Under the pieces are notes generated by a model. The model saw only the letters and a list, made by a program, of their open reading frames with translations. It was not told where the DNA came from and did not search any database. A DNA stretch of 34,661 nt from Patescibacteria group bacterium (GTDB lineage: Bacteria > Patescibacteriota > SICC01): positions 1 to 34,661 of the forward strand of contig SICC01000005.1 in NCBI GenBank assembly GCA_009694835.1. The letters run 5' to 3'. Below are positions 13,597 to 20,995 of the stretch, in pieces. The translations under genes and the position numbers were made by a program. How positions within the stretch are numbered: the stretch's first letter is position 1; every line of letters begins with the position of its first letter.

Positions 13597-14586
13597 ATGG
13601 CTAAAGAAAATCTCAAACACCCGGAATATCAATACCTTGATCTACTCAAGGATATTCTTGATAACGGTTCGGAAAAGAAGGATCACAATACCGGCAACGG
13701 ATTGACGAGCGTCTTTGGTCGGCAAATTCGGTTTGACTTGAGCCAGGGATTTCCGCTGCTCACCACCAAGAAAGTCTACTGGAACGGCGTGTTGCACGAG
13801 CTGGTCTGGTTTTTGACTGGCCAATCGAACATCAAGTACCTGGTCGACAACAACGTCCACATTTGGGATGACTATCCCTACAAGGATTACCAGAAGCTGA
13901 TTGAAGCCGGCAAAGCCAAAGAGATGACTCAGGATGAGTTTATCCAGAAGATTGCCGACGACGCCAAGTTTGCTAAAAAATACGGCGAATTACCGCATAT
14001 CTACGGCTCGCAGTGGCGCAGTTGGCCGCGAACGAACGGTGATTCGATCGACCAGATTGCCTGGGCACTCGATAACATTAAGAACTATCCGCAACGGAAA
14101 CACTCAGTGGTTACGGTCTGGAATCCGGAACATCTCTACTCAATGGCGCTACCGGGTGACGCTCTGAGTTTCCCGCTCTGCCATATTTTCTTCCACTTCC
14201 AAGTGATCGACGGCAAACTGTCGTGCCAGCTCTACCAGCGCAGCGCCGACATGTTCCTGGGAGTTCCGTTCAATATTGCCAGTTACGCCATGCTTACCCA
14301 GGTGATGGCTCATTTGGCTGGTCTTGAGCCAGGTGAATTCATCCATACGTTCGGTGACGCTCATGTCTATCACAACCATACTGATCAAGTGAAGGAGCAG
14401 CTGAGCCGAAAACCGCGGGCGTTCCCGAAGCTCAAAATCGACCCGAAACTGAAGAAACTTGATGACGCCAAAGCTGAACACTTTACGATCGAAGGCTACA
14501 ATCCGCATCCAACCATCAAAGCCGAGCTGACCGTGGCTGGCGGATTCCAAGAAAAAGACCGCCGCGAATTCGCCAAGAAAGGGTAA
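13597..14586 (+). CDS. thyA: Thymidylate synthase (ThyA)
   Basis: A 329-aa enzyme that methylates dUMP to dTMP with methylene-THF, which becomes dihydrofolate. Visible are FGRQIRFDLSQGFPLLTTKKV near residue 40-60, YGSQWRSWP, the catalytic Cys195 in FPLCHIFFHFQ, QLYQRSADMFLGVPFNIASYA and GDAHVYHNH. It is longer than the E. coli enzyme (264 aa) and carries an insert at about residues 92-130, as the Lactobacillus-type enzymes do. The two-base gap to folA couples dihydrofolate production to its reduction. Confidence 0.96.
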   Translation: MAKENLKHPEYQYLDLLKDILDNGSEKKDHNTGNGLTSVFGRQIRFDLSQGFPLLTTKKVYWNGVLHELVWFLTGQSNIKYLVDNNVHIWDDYPYKDYQKLIEAGKAKEMTQDEFIQKIADDAKFAKKYGELPHIYGSQWRSWPRTNGDSIDQIAWALDNIKNYPQRKHSVVTVWNPEHLYSMALPGDALSFPLCHIFFHFQVIDGKLSCQLYQRSADMFLGVPFNIASYAMLTQVMAHLAGLEPGEFIHTFGDAHVYHNHTDQVKEQLSRKPRAFPKLKIDPKLKKLDDAKAEHFTIEGYNPHPTIKAELTVAGGFQEKDRREFAKKG

Positions 14587-14588
14587 TC

Positions 14589-15095
14589 ATGGCTGACTTC
14601 ACCGTTCCGGCCGGATTAGACGTCCGCGTCATCGTGGCGATGGATGAAGAGCGGGGAATCGGTAAGAACAACGACGTTCCGTGGCATATCCCGAAGGATT
14701 GGGCGCGACTGAAAGAGCTCACCATGGGTCATTCGTTGATCATGGGTCGGAAGACCTGGGACGGGATTGGCAAGCCGCTTCCGGGCCGCACGAACATCGT
14801 GGTCACCCGACAGTCCGACTTCAAAGCCGAAGGAGCGATCGTAGTTCACTCGGTCGAGGACGGGCTAACCGAAGCAGTAAAACACGATCCTGTCGCCTAT
14901 ATTTTTGGTGGGGAGCACATTTTCAAGGATGGTCTGAAGTACGTTGACAAGATTGAGCTGACCGAAGTTTCCGGTACCCATGGTGCGGATACGTTCTTTC
15001 CGGAATTTGAGCATAATTTCCACGAAGTCAGTTCGGAAGCACTAGATGAAGGCAGTCACCACATCCGGTTCGTTGATTATGAGCGGAATGCTTGA
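14589..15095 (+). CDS. folA: Dihydrofolate reductase
   Basis: A 168-aa NADPH-dependent enzyme that returns dihydrofolate to tetrahydrofolate. Conserved elements are VIVAMDEERGIGKNNDVPWHIPKDW (with the substrate-binding acidic residue), MGRKTWDGIGKPLPGRTNIVVTR and the FGGEHIF nucleotide-binding turn. A ~10-residue N-terminal extension precedes the first strand. It follows thyA by 2 nt and is the natural partner of that enzyme. Confidence 0.94.
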   Translation: MADFTVPAGLDVRVIVAMDEERGIGKNNDVPWHIPKDWARLKELTMGHSLIMGRKTWDGIGKPLPGRTNIVVTRQSDFKAEGAIVVHSVEDGLTEAVKHDPVAYIFGGEHIFKDGLKYVDKIELTEVSGTHGADTFFPEFEHNFHEVSSEALDEGSHHIRFVDYERNA

Positions 15096-15117
15096 CCGTC
15101 CCTCACTCACTCCGTAG

Positions 15118-15220
15118 ACTGAAACTTGTCGCCGAAGACCGCAGCCATTCCATAAGTACTGCGCAGGAGATCACAAAACATACTGTTTTTGATGATGTCC
15201 TTCGGTGAAGGACTATTTTT
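15118..15220 (+). promoter_or_regulatory. L10-type ribosomal protein leader with attenuator hairpin
   Basis: The untranslated region before rplJ has the look of an L10 leader: CGCCGAAGACCGCAG near 15131 is complementary-rich with the ACTGCGCAGGAGATC segment near 15160, as in the known kink-turn leader bound by L10-L12. Next to the start codon, GTCCTTC (15197-15203) pairs with GAAGGAC (15207-15213), followed by TATTTTT. This is a short intrinsic-terminator-like hairpin. The match to the L10 leader was made by eye. Confidence 0.6.
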
Positions 15221-15736
15221 ATGCCTAAGACACGCGAACAGAAGGAACAAGAAGTCGCCGAGCTAACGGAGGCCTTGAAAGGTGCCTCGGCGTCGGTACT
15301 GACTAATTACCAAGGTCTCGGTGTCCGTGACCAGCAGGAATTGCAGAACAGTCTACGCGAACAGGGAATGCGCTTCCACGTAGCCAAACTGACCCTGCTC
15401 AATCGGGCAGCTAAAGAAGCCGGCATCGAGCTAGATACACTCGAAGGCCAACAAGCCTTGGCGATTGGGGCGGATGATCCAGTTGGCGTGGCTAAGGCCG
15501 TCGCGGAATTTGCTAAAGAGCACGAAGCCTTAGAGATTACGGGCGGCATCGTGGATGGTAAACAAGTCGGTGTTGAGTTGATTCAGCGCTACGCGAGCTT
15601 ACCAGGACGTGATGAGTTGCTGGGACGCCTAATGGGTAGCATTAGTGCGCCAGTTCGAAACTTGGCTAGTGGTTTGTCTGGTGTCAGTCGGAACTTGGTC
15701 TACGCGCTGACAGCTGTTAAAGAGAAGAAGGCGTAG
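15221..15736 (+). CDS. rplJ: Ribosomal protein uL10
   Basis: A 171-aa protein, typical length. The N-terminal rRNA-binding domain shows TREQKEQEVAELTEAL, ASVLTNYQGLGVRDQQELQNS, FHVAKLTLLNRAAKEA; the C-terminal helix (NLVYALTAVKEKK) is where L7/L12 dimers attach. It starts directly after the attenuator-like hairpin, so its level and that of rplL are probably set by autoregulation. The 73-nt spacer to rplL has an imperfect GC-rich hairpin (near 15745-15776). Confidence 0.95.
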   Translation: MPKTREQKEQEVAELTEALKGASASVLTNYQGLGVRDQQELQNSLREQGMRFHVAKLTLLNRAAKEAGIELDTLEGQQALAIGADDPVGVAKAVAEFAKEHEALEITGGIVDGKQVGVELIQRYASLPGRDELLGRLMGSISAPVRNLASGLSGVSRNLVYALTAVKEKKA

Positions 15737-15809
15737 TTATTATTCGAACGCAGTGAGCCCGGCTCGCTTCGCTCGAAGAGTAACTAAGTAATAATCACTA
15801 GGAGAAACT

Positions 15810-16364
15810 ATGGCAGACGAAGATAACGCCCAAAACACTGACGCTCCGGCGTCAGATGATCAGGCTAAGCCTGAAGAAGAGAAGAAAGAAGAAGCTACAC
15901 CGGAAGAAAAGCCGGCCGAAGCTAAGACTGAAGAGAAGCCAGCTGAAGAGGCTAAAGAAGACGATAAGCCTTCGAAGGAATACTCCAAAGAAGTCGGCGA
16001 AATAGTCGAGAAGGTTGAGAAAATGACTGTCCTCGAAGTTGCTGACCTGGTCAGTGCCATCGAAGATAAGTTTGGTGTTTCAGCCGCTCCGGTGGCGGTA
16101 GCCGGTGCCGCCCCAGCTGGTGGAGATGGTGATGGTGGGGGAGACGATGAAAAGTCTTCATTCACTGTTCATCTGACCGCGGCCGGTGATAAGAAGATTG
16201 AAGTTATTAAGGCTGTCCGCGAAGTTACGGACCTCGGTCTGAAAGAGGCTAAAGACTTAGTCGATGGCGCTCCGAAAGACGTTAAAACTGACGTTCCAAA
16301 GGACGAGGCTGAAGAAGCCAAGAAGAAGCTCGAGGCCGCTGGCGGTACCGTCGATCTAAAGTGA
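15810..16364 (+). CDS. rplL: Ribosomal protein bL12 with long acidic N-terminal extension
   Basis: A 184-aa protein against about 120-125 normally. The usual N-terminal dimerisation domain begins only at about residue 58 ([22 protein letters not shown]), followed by the Ala/Gly hinge and the C-terminal factor-binding domain ([28 protein letters not shown]). Residues 1-57 are a Glu/Lys/Ala/Pro-rich tract with EEKPAEAK-type repeats, probably disordered. A clear AGGAGA ribosome site lies 5-10 nt before ATG 15810, which supports translation of the extension. The operon ends here at a strong terminator. Confidence 0.93.
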   Translation: MADEDNAQNTDAPASDDQAKPEEEKKEEATPEEKPAEAKTEEKPAEEAKEDDKPSKEYSKEVGEIVEKVEKMTVLEVADLVSAIEDKFGVSAAPVAVAGAAPAGGDGDGGGDDEKSSFTVHLTAAGDKKIEVIKAVREVTDLGLKEAKDLVDGAPKDVKTDVPKDEAEEAKKKLEAAGGTVDLK

Positions 16365-16410
16365 TCCTGACGTAGGAGGCATCATCCTGGGCACTCCGTG
16401 CGAAGGATCT

Positions 16411-16449
16411 AACGAAAAAGACCCTAGCCAAGCTGTGGTCTTTTTCGTT
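16411..16449 (+). terminator. Rho-independent terminator after rplL
   Basis: AACGAAAAAGACC (16411-16423) pairs with GGTCTTTTTCGTT (16437-16449), a perfect 13-bp stem with A/T-rich arms on both sides, so it could work in both directions. Confidence 0.9.
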
Positions 16450-16472
16450 ATAGTCGTAGGTTGTTCAGTTTG

Positions 16473-16501
16473 TTGACAACCAACGTATTTAGTTGTATAA
16501 T
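16473..16501 (+). promoter_or_regulatory. Consensus sigma70 promoter
   Basis: TTGACA (16473-16478), 17 bp, TATAAT (16496-16501): an exact consensus match. The start is expected near 16508, which gives a 19-nt leader to ATG 16527. Confidence 0.9.
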
Positions 16502-16526
16502 CCTCTAATTTTCCAATAACCAAACT

Positions 16527-16826
16527 ATGAGTAACCAACCCAAAGATCTTAATCAGTTTACCGCCCAACTTATCAGCGAAAAGGGCTTAACTAATCTCGA
16601 GCCTGAGGTTCGCGAGCAGATGCAGAAGGACCTCGTGAGCCGAATAGAAGACCGTATTAACGTGGCTATCCTGAAGGCCATGCCAGAAGAGAAGCGCCGC
16701 GGGTTTGAAAGCTTGCTCGACACTGGTACTCAGGAAGACATTCAGGCGTATTGCCAAAAAGAAATCCCAAACCTTTCCGAACTCGTTGCGGCTGAGTTAC
16801 TAGCATTCCGTAGAACGTGGCTGTAA
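16527..16826 (+). CDS. Small helical protein, DUF5663-like
   Basis: A 99-aa helical, soluble protein. The order of features, a helical N-terminus, LEPEVREQMQKDLVSRIEDRI, a middle KAMPEEKRRGFESLL and a final IPNLSELVAAELLAFR, resembles DUF5663, a family frequent in CPR genomes with no known function. It is driven by the strongest promoter in the window and followed after 12 nt by the giant glycosyltransferase, so the two are co-transcribed. Confidence 0.65.
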   Translation: MSNQPKDLNQFTAQLISEKGLTNLEPEVREQMQKDLVSRIEDRINVAILKAMPEEKRRGFESLLDTGTQEDIQAYCQKEIPNLSELVAAELLAFRRTWL

Positions 16827-16838
16827 TCGGGAGGGACG

Positions 16839-19800
16839 ATGTCTAGACGTGCCCCAGAAGATAGCCCACCACCAGAAGACATCGATTCCGACAAGTCGCT
16901 TGAGAAGCAGCGGATTGTTATTGTTGATGCCTCACAAGCCATCGGCGACACTGCTCGCGATGTGGCTGATGCTTCACTGACGGCTGATAAAGCTGAGTTA
17001 CAAGGTGTTAAAGGATTAGTTAAGCGAATTTGGAAACATAATCTAGCTGAGGAATATTATCGTCAGACAGAAATCGCCCGAGTTCGTGGGGCCCTTGAGC
17101 AAGCTGAACATGAAGGCGCCCTCGATGAGTCTGCGCTTGACGCTGAAGCCCGCCGAGCAATCTGGGAGCGTTTCCAGCACGAGTACGACGAGACCATTCA
17201 CCATGAAGCTGGCGAAACACGTGAGGCTATGGGTGATACGAGCCTTGAGAAAGAAGTTCAAAAAGACATTCAGACACTGGTTGAGCGGTATGCAGTTGGC
17301 GGCTTGAATGAGGATGCGTTTCAGGAGGAAAAAATTCGATTATTCTCGAAGCTGCACGGAGCTCGTCCGGACGTTATTAATAACGGCGATCTCTACGCCG
17401 ACAACCTTTTTGAAATTGCCCAGCAGAACCGAGAAGCGATTGAGGCTGGGCAACGTCTAGAAGAACTTGATCTTGATTTTGAAGTTGTACTTGGTCGCGC
17501 TACGCCAGGCGTTCGTACTGAAGCCAAGTTTGGCCAGGTAGATAAAATGGTCGAGCACTTACAAAAGACAAAAGTTGGTCGCTGGGTCAACGAGACGACT
17601 TTAGCGGTTGGATTATCGATGATTAGTATTGTTGGTCGAACAGTTTCACGATCGGTCATGCGGAGCCGAGCTTTAGCAATAGCCTCGCTAGGAGGTACAA
17701 CCGCGGTATCCGCTGGACTGGCCGGAGCCCGGGAAAGTAAACGATTTGCCGAAGAACGGCGTCAGCATTCTCGTGAAGCCGCTCAGGGCAAAGAGACGTT
17801 AACTGGTGAGCGTAGGCTTGAGATGGAAACCTTCCGCTACCGAACGGCAGACGCCAGAGAGCTCGCCGATACGTTAGAGCAAAGCGTGTATGAGCGTAAT
17901 GCGGACGGGGATCTGATAGCACGAACACTCTCGCCAGCAGAAGTGTCTGATACCCTCGCGAGCTTAGTCGACATAGAATCTCGAGTTGCGCTTTCAGACC
18001 GAGAACAGCTTGACCTTATTAGTTACACCGATGGCAACGTCGAACAAGAACGGTTGCGACTTGATATCTTGCGGGCTCAGGCTAAGGTCGATTTACGAGA
18101 CCAGCTTATCCTCCCGTCCGGAATGGGTCCGGACGAGTACTTCGAAACCCTTCGTGACACGGCGGCTCAAGAATTACGAACCGATACTGAAGGTGTCGAA
18201 GACCTCGACCGATTATTTATTAAAGCAAAGCACAAACGAGTGGCCAAGGCGGCTGCGATTGGGGCCCTGACCGGATTGACCATCGGTGCTACAGCGCAAG
18301 AAGCCTATGCTGTGTTGTCCGACAGTCACAGCGGTCTGATTGAAGGGTCTACTAGTGACCAACCAGGAGGACGTTTGACTGCACTCGAGCAGCTTCGCCA
18401 ACTGGTTACTGGTGATCATGCTGAAACAACTCTGCAGCCAGGACAATCTGTAGAAATGCCGTACGGTGTCGAAGTACTGAAACGCCATGATGGTAACTTC
18501 AGCCTGACCAAGCACGGAGAAGTAGTAGATGAGCGGGCACTACTGAACCGACACGGGGTACTCCCGGAACCAAACCAGCAGTTGCTGGCCGAGCATGGGG
18601 TAGATGCGACACAAATCACGACTAATATTACTGATCACCAGGTTGTTGAACGGAGTCCTGAGGAATACATTCGCCATAATCCGGACGGGACAACCAAAGT
18701 TGAGCGGGTGCTCTGGTACGACAACGATACCAGTGGTATCTACGATCAGAACGAGCTGCGGCTGTATCACGGCGGTATAGACGGTACTGGTCTGGATAGT
18801 CACGGAAACTATACCTACACGGTTTCCTCAATGACTCCGGATGGGTCATTCCATGATGGGCTGTCAGCCGATGCTGCCCAGCAAGCCCAACAAGGTAAAC
18901 TGCGTCTCAACCTATCACTCTCAGAGAATACGCAAGACCGCGTTTTCAGTATCCCGATTGATCAGAACGGTAATGCGGTAATCGATAAGCACAGCGAAGC
19001 CGGCCAATTGTTATTTGATCGTGTCGATGGTAAAGCGGAATTCCTCGGAAAGTATAATGAGGTGGCTCAGGTTGTTGGCCAGGAACACGGTGCCGAGCAA
19101 GTTAGGATGCTGGCGACCGAAGTAGGTCCGGGCCAACATACTGTTGAAGATGTCGTGAACACTTCGCGAACAGTACCGACAGTCCATTTGGCGTCGGGGG
19201 TTATCGAAGACCGCCCACCGTATGACTTCCCACCAGTGATTCCACTGCGGGCTCGACGGCCATTGGAGCGAACAAAAGCACTTCCGGAAAGTACCCCAGG
19301 ATATCTTGGCTATTACGGAGAAGGTGAGTATGGATTGCTCGATCGCGCTCGCTATCGTGAGCGCTTTGCACGAGAAATTATTGAGAATAGTGATCTTTCA
19401 ATATCTGAACACGAAGCCAGATTAGTAGCTGATTATCTAGATAGGCTCGATCCGGAATATCGAGCTACTTTGGATCGCTTAGTTGAATCTGCCCCAACTA
19501 TGCGCGGTGATACGACGGCCGTAATCGCTATTCCGGCCTATCGGGAGGGAGAGAATATCGAAAAGACTTTGGAGGCGTACGCGGCCATGACCGGAACTAA
19601 ACCGTTCGAGATCGTTATTCTTGAAAACCATCCGGATTCACTCGACCGTGACGATACGGAAGAGGCCATTAACCGTTTCAAGAATGCTCACCCAGAAATG
19701 AGCATCGCCCATCTTCACCAGACTTTTGAGGAAAAACCGACCATCGGGCTAGTCAGAAAAATACTCAATGACAGCGTCCTTCTGCGTAAGCAACAGGCTG

Positions 19801-20573
19801 GCATTGACCGCCCTTTTACCATCATTAGTAGTGATGCGGACGTTGAAAGCGTATCTCCGAAGTTTGTCGATGAAATGGTTGAAACGTTTGAAAATGATTC
19901 AAAAGTTGATGCCGTAGGTGGTCGGTGGGACTTCCCCATGGAAGCCTATGAGGCTCACCCGCTCTTTTATGCTTCACAGCGACTCTGGCAGCTCTATGAC
20001 TTACAAATGATGGCACGAGAAAAGGATCGATCACCCAATCTGATTGGCCGCTGCTCCGCCTTTCAATCAGGAATCTATGCGGCAGTGGGTGGATATAACC
20101 CGGCTGCTGAACTAGCAGAAGACATGGAGCTTGGCTGGTTGATAAAGAATGCCCGTCGAGAAGACCCGAGCCGAGTTAAATACCAAGGTAAAGCCCATGT
20201 CGTATCTAATCCGCGACGAGCCCTTTCTCATGTGCGAGCCGGTGGAATGCTCGTAGAGCAGTATGGAGACTTCCATACTAACGAGGAGGTTCGTGAACTA
20301 TCAGTAGATGAACTATTGGCTGAGCGCGGGGGATTTGATGAAGAAGACTTTCAAAACCAGGTTCAGGCGCTCTATGACTTTTACAGCCGCTGGAAAACTT
20401 CATATAGCGGGGGTTGGATGCCTGACGATCGGGTTGATGACATCTTCCGTCGCAGCATGAATGGCTTAGGCGTACAGTTCCGAATGGACGGTGGCCGAGT
20501 GGTGATTACTGATGCTGATAAACTCCGTGAGCGAATGTCTCGCGTACTTAAAGCCAGATCTACTAAAAAGTAG
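16839..20573 (+). CDS. Giant membrane-associated GT2 glycosyltransferase (1244 aa)
   Basis: Residues 1-240 are charged and coiled-coil-like. Residues about 253-300 hold a hydrophobic, basic-flanked segment, and a second lies at about 468-493 (AIGALTGLTIGA). A ~350-residue polar region follows, of no recognised family (calcium-loop-like DNDTSGIYDQNE and DQNGNAVIDKH). Residues about 890-1120 form a GT-A domain: VIAIPAYREGENIEKTLEAY, SSDADV (the D-x-D metal site near 998), a PNLIGRCSAFQSGIYAAVGGY acceptor region and AEDMELGW with the catalytic acid near 1093. It probably transfers a sugar to an envelope polymer or protein. A GGGAGG ribosome site precedes the ATG. The fusion of the GT domain to this N-terminal part is not an architecture I know. 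Confidence 0.8.
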   Translation: MSRRAPEDSPPPEDIDSDKSLEKQRIVIVDASQAIGDTARDVADASLTADKAELQGVKGLVKRIWKHNLAEEYYRQTEIARVRGALEQAEHEGALDESALDAEARRAIWERFQHEYDETIHHEAGETREAMGDTSLEKEVQKDIQTLVERYAVGGLNEDAFQEEKIRLFSKLHGARPDVINNGDLYADNLFEIAQQNREAIEAGQRLEELDLDFEVVLGRATPGVRTEAKFGQVDKMVEHLQKTKVGRWVNETTLAVGLSMISIVGRTVSRSVMRSRALAIASLGGTTAVSAGLAGARESKRFAEERRQHSREAAQGKETLTGERRLEMETFRYRTADARELADTLEQSVYERNADGDLIARTLSPAEVSDTLASLVDIESRVALSDREQLDLISYTDGNVEQERLRLDILRAQAKVDLRDQLILPSGMGPDEYFETLRDTAAQELRTDTEGVEDLDRLFIKAKHKRVAKAAAIGALTGLTIGATAQEAYAVLSDSHSGLIEGSTSDQPGGRLTALEQLRQLVTGDHAETTLQPGQSVEMPYGVEVLKRHDGNFSLTKHGEVVDERALLNRHGVLPEPNQQLLAEHGVDATQITTNITDHQVVERSPEEYIRHNPDGTTKVERVLWYDNDTSGIYDQNELRLYHGGIDGTGLDSHGNYTYTVSSMTPDGSFHDGLSADAAQQAQQGKLRLNLSLSENTQDRVFSIPIDQNGNAVIDKHSEAGQLLFDRVDGKAEFLGKYNEVAQVVGQEHGAEQVRMLATEVGPGQHTVEDVVNTSRTVPTVHLASGVIEDRPPYDFPPVIPLRARRPLERTKALPESTPGYLGYYGEGEYGLLDRARYRERFAREIIENSDLSISEHEARLVADYLDRLDPEYRATLDRLVESAPTMRGDTTAVIAIPAYREGENIEKTLEAYAAMTGTKPFEIVILENHPDSLDRDDTEEAINRFKNAHPEMSIAHLHQTFEEKPTIGLVRKILNDSVLLRKQQAGIDRPFTIISSDADVESVSPKFVDEMVETFENDSKVDAVGGRWDFPMEAYEAHPLFYASQRLWQLYDLQMMAREKDRSPNLIGRCSAFQSGIYAAVGGYNPAAELAEDMELGWLIKNARREDPSRVKYQGKAHVVSNPRRALSHVRAGGMLVEQYGDFHTNEEVRELSVDELLAERGGFDEEDFQNQVQALYDFYSRWKTSYSGGWMPDDRVDDIFRRSMNGLGVQFRMDGGRVVITDADKLRERMSRVLKARSTKK

Positions 20574-20615
20574 ATGTTTACAAAGAGTTAACTTACTCGC
20601 CACTAGGTAAAAATC

Positions 20616-20643
20616 TTGCACGCCTGGCTAGGTTCGATATGAT
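20616..20643 (+). promoter_or_regulatory. Promoter of the 20650 RNA
   Basis: TTGCAC (20616-20621), 16 bp, TATGAT (20638-20643), with a start expected near 20650. No open reading frame of note follows before the terminator. Confidence 0.6.
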
Positions 20644-20649
20644 AAATCC

Positions 20650-20889
20650 TCGCGGTGTTATCGGGGCAAACGCATTCGGGTACAAAAGGCCTGAAAAAGC
20701 CCTTGACGTAGCGGATTAATATTGCTACGGTAACACGCTTCGGTGATTTTCACTGCGGGCACGATCGTTAACAACCTGGCCAATCAACCGTCATTAGGCA
20801 TCCCCTAACGACGTCCTTCTGAAAATCGTGTCTGTCAAAACCTAAACAAACCAACCAAAGCGCTCTCTTTTGAGCTCGGTTGGTTTTTT
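20650..20889 (+). ncRNA. Candidate structured non-coding RNA (~240 nt)
   Basis: This gene-free stretch has its own promoter and a strong terminator. Predicted helices by eye: a long-range P1, GTGTTA (20655-20660) with TAACAC (20731-20736), extendable on both sides; GGGC (20664-20667) / GCCC (20699-20702); CGTAGC (20707-20712) / GCTACG (20724-20729); CGGTGA (20741-20746) / TCACTG (20750-20755); CACGAT (20760-20765) / ATCGTG (20825-20830) enclosing CGTCATTAGG (20789-20798) / CCTAACGACG (20804-20813) with one mismatch. It lacks the signatures of tmRNA (T-arm, tag), RNase P RNA and SRP RNA. 6S RNA is not excluded, although the multi-branched fold does not suggest it. Confidence 0.6.
20849..20889 (+). 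terminator. Rho-independent terminator
   Basis: AACCAACC (20849-20856) pairs with GGTTGGTT (20878-20885), with a further inner stem around a CTCTTTTGAG-like loop, followed by a T-rich run. It ends the candidate RNA and separates it from the gene at 20996. Confidence 0.85.
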
Positions 20890-20899
20890 GTTATCCGGT

Positions 20900-20956
20900 C
20901 GGACGCCTTGCGCATCAGTCAGCATTGATGATGCCTAAGGCTGTCCGATCGGACAG
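20900..20956. promoter_or_regulatory. Leader hairpin overlapping a 16-bp palindrome
   Basis: A three-part stem, CGGAC (20900-20904)/GTCCG (20943-20947), GCCTT/AAGGC and GCATCA/TGATGC, folds the DNA upstream of the 20996 gene. It overlaps the perfect palindrome CTGTCCGATCGGACAG (20941-20956), which could be a dimeric repressor site. The hairpin and the palindrome use the same bases, so they cannot form together in RNA. Confidence 0.5.
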
Positions 20957-20995
20957 TACTCAACGGTTAGACACCTGACCCAGGAGGTTATAGAA

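Noticed and set aside
15740-15800. Terminator between rplJ and rplL
   Set aside because: The hairpin is imperfect, no U-tract follows, and the two genes are normally co-transcribed.
20650-20889. tmRNA, RNase P RNA or SRP RNA
   Set aside because: No T-arm or tag ORF, no GAGGAAAGTC-type P4 core and no SRP tetraloop domain could be found.
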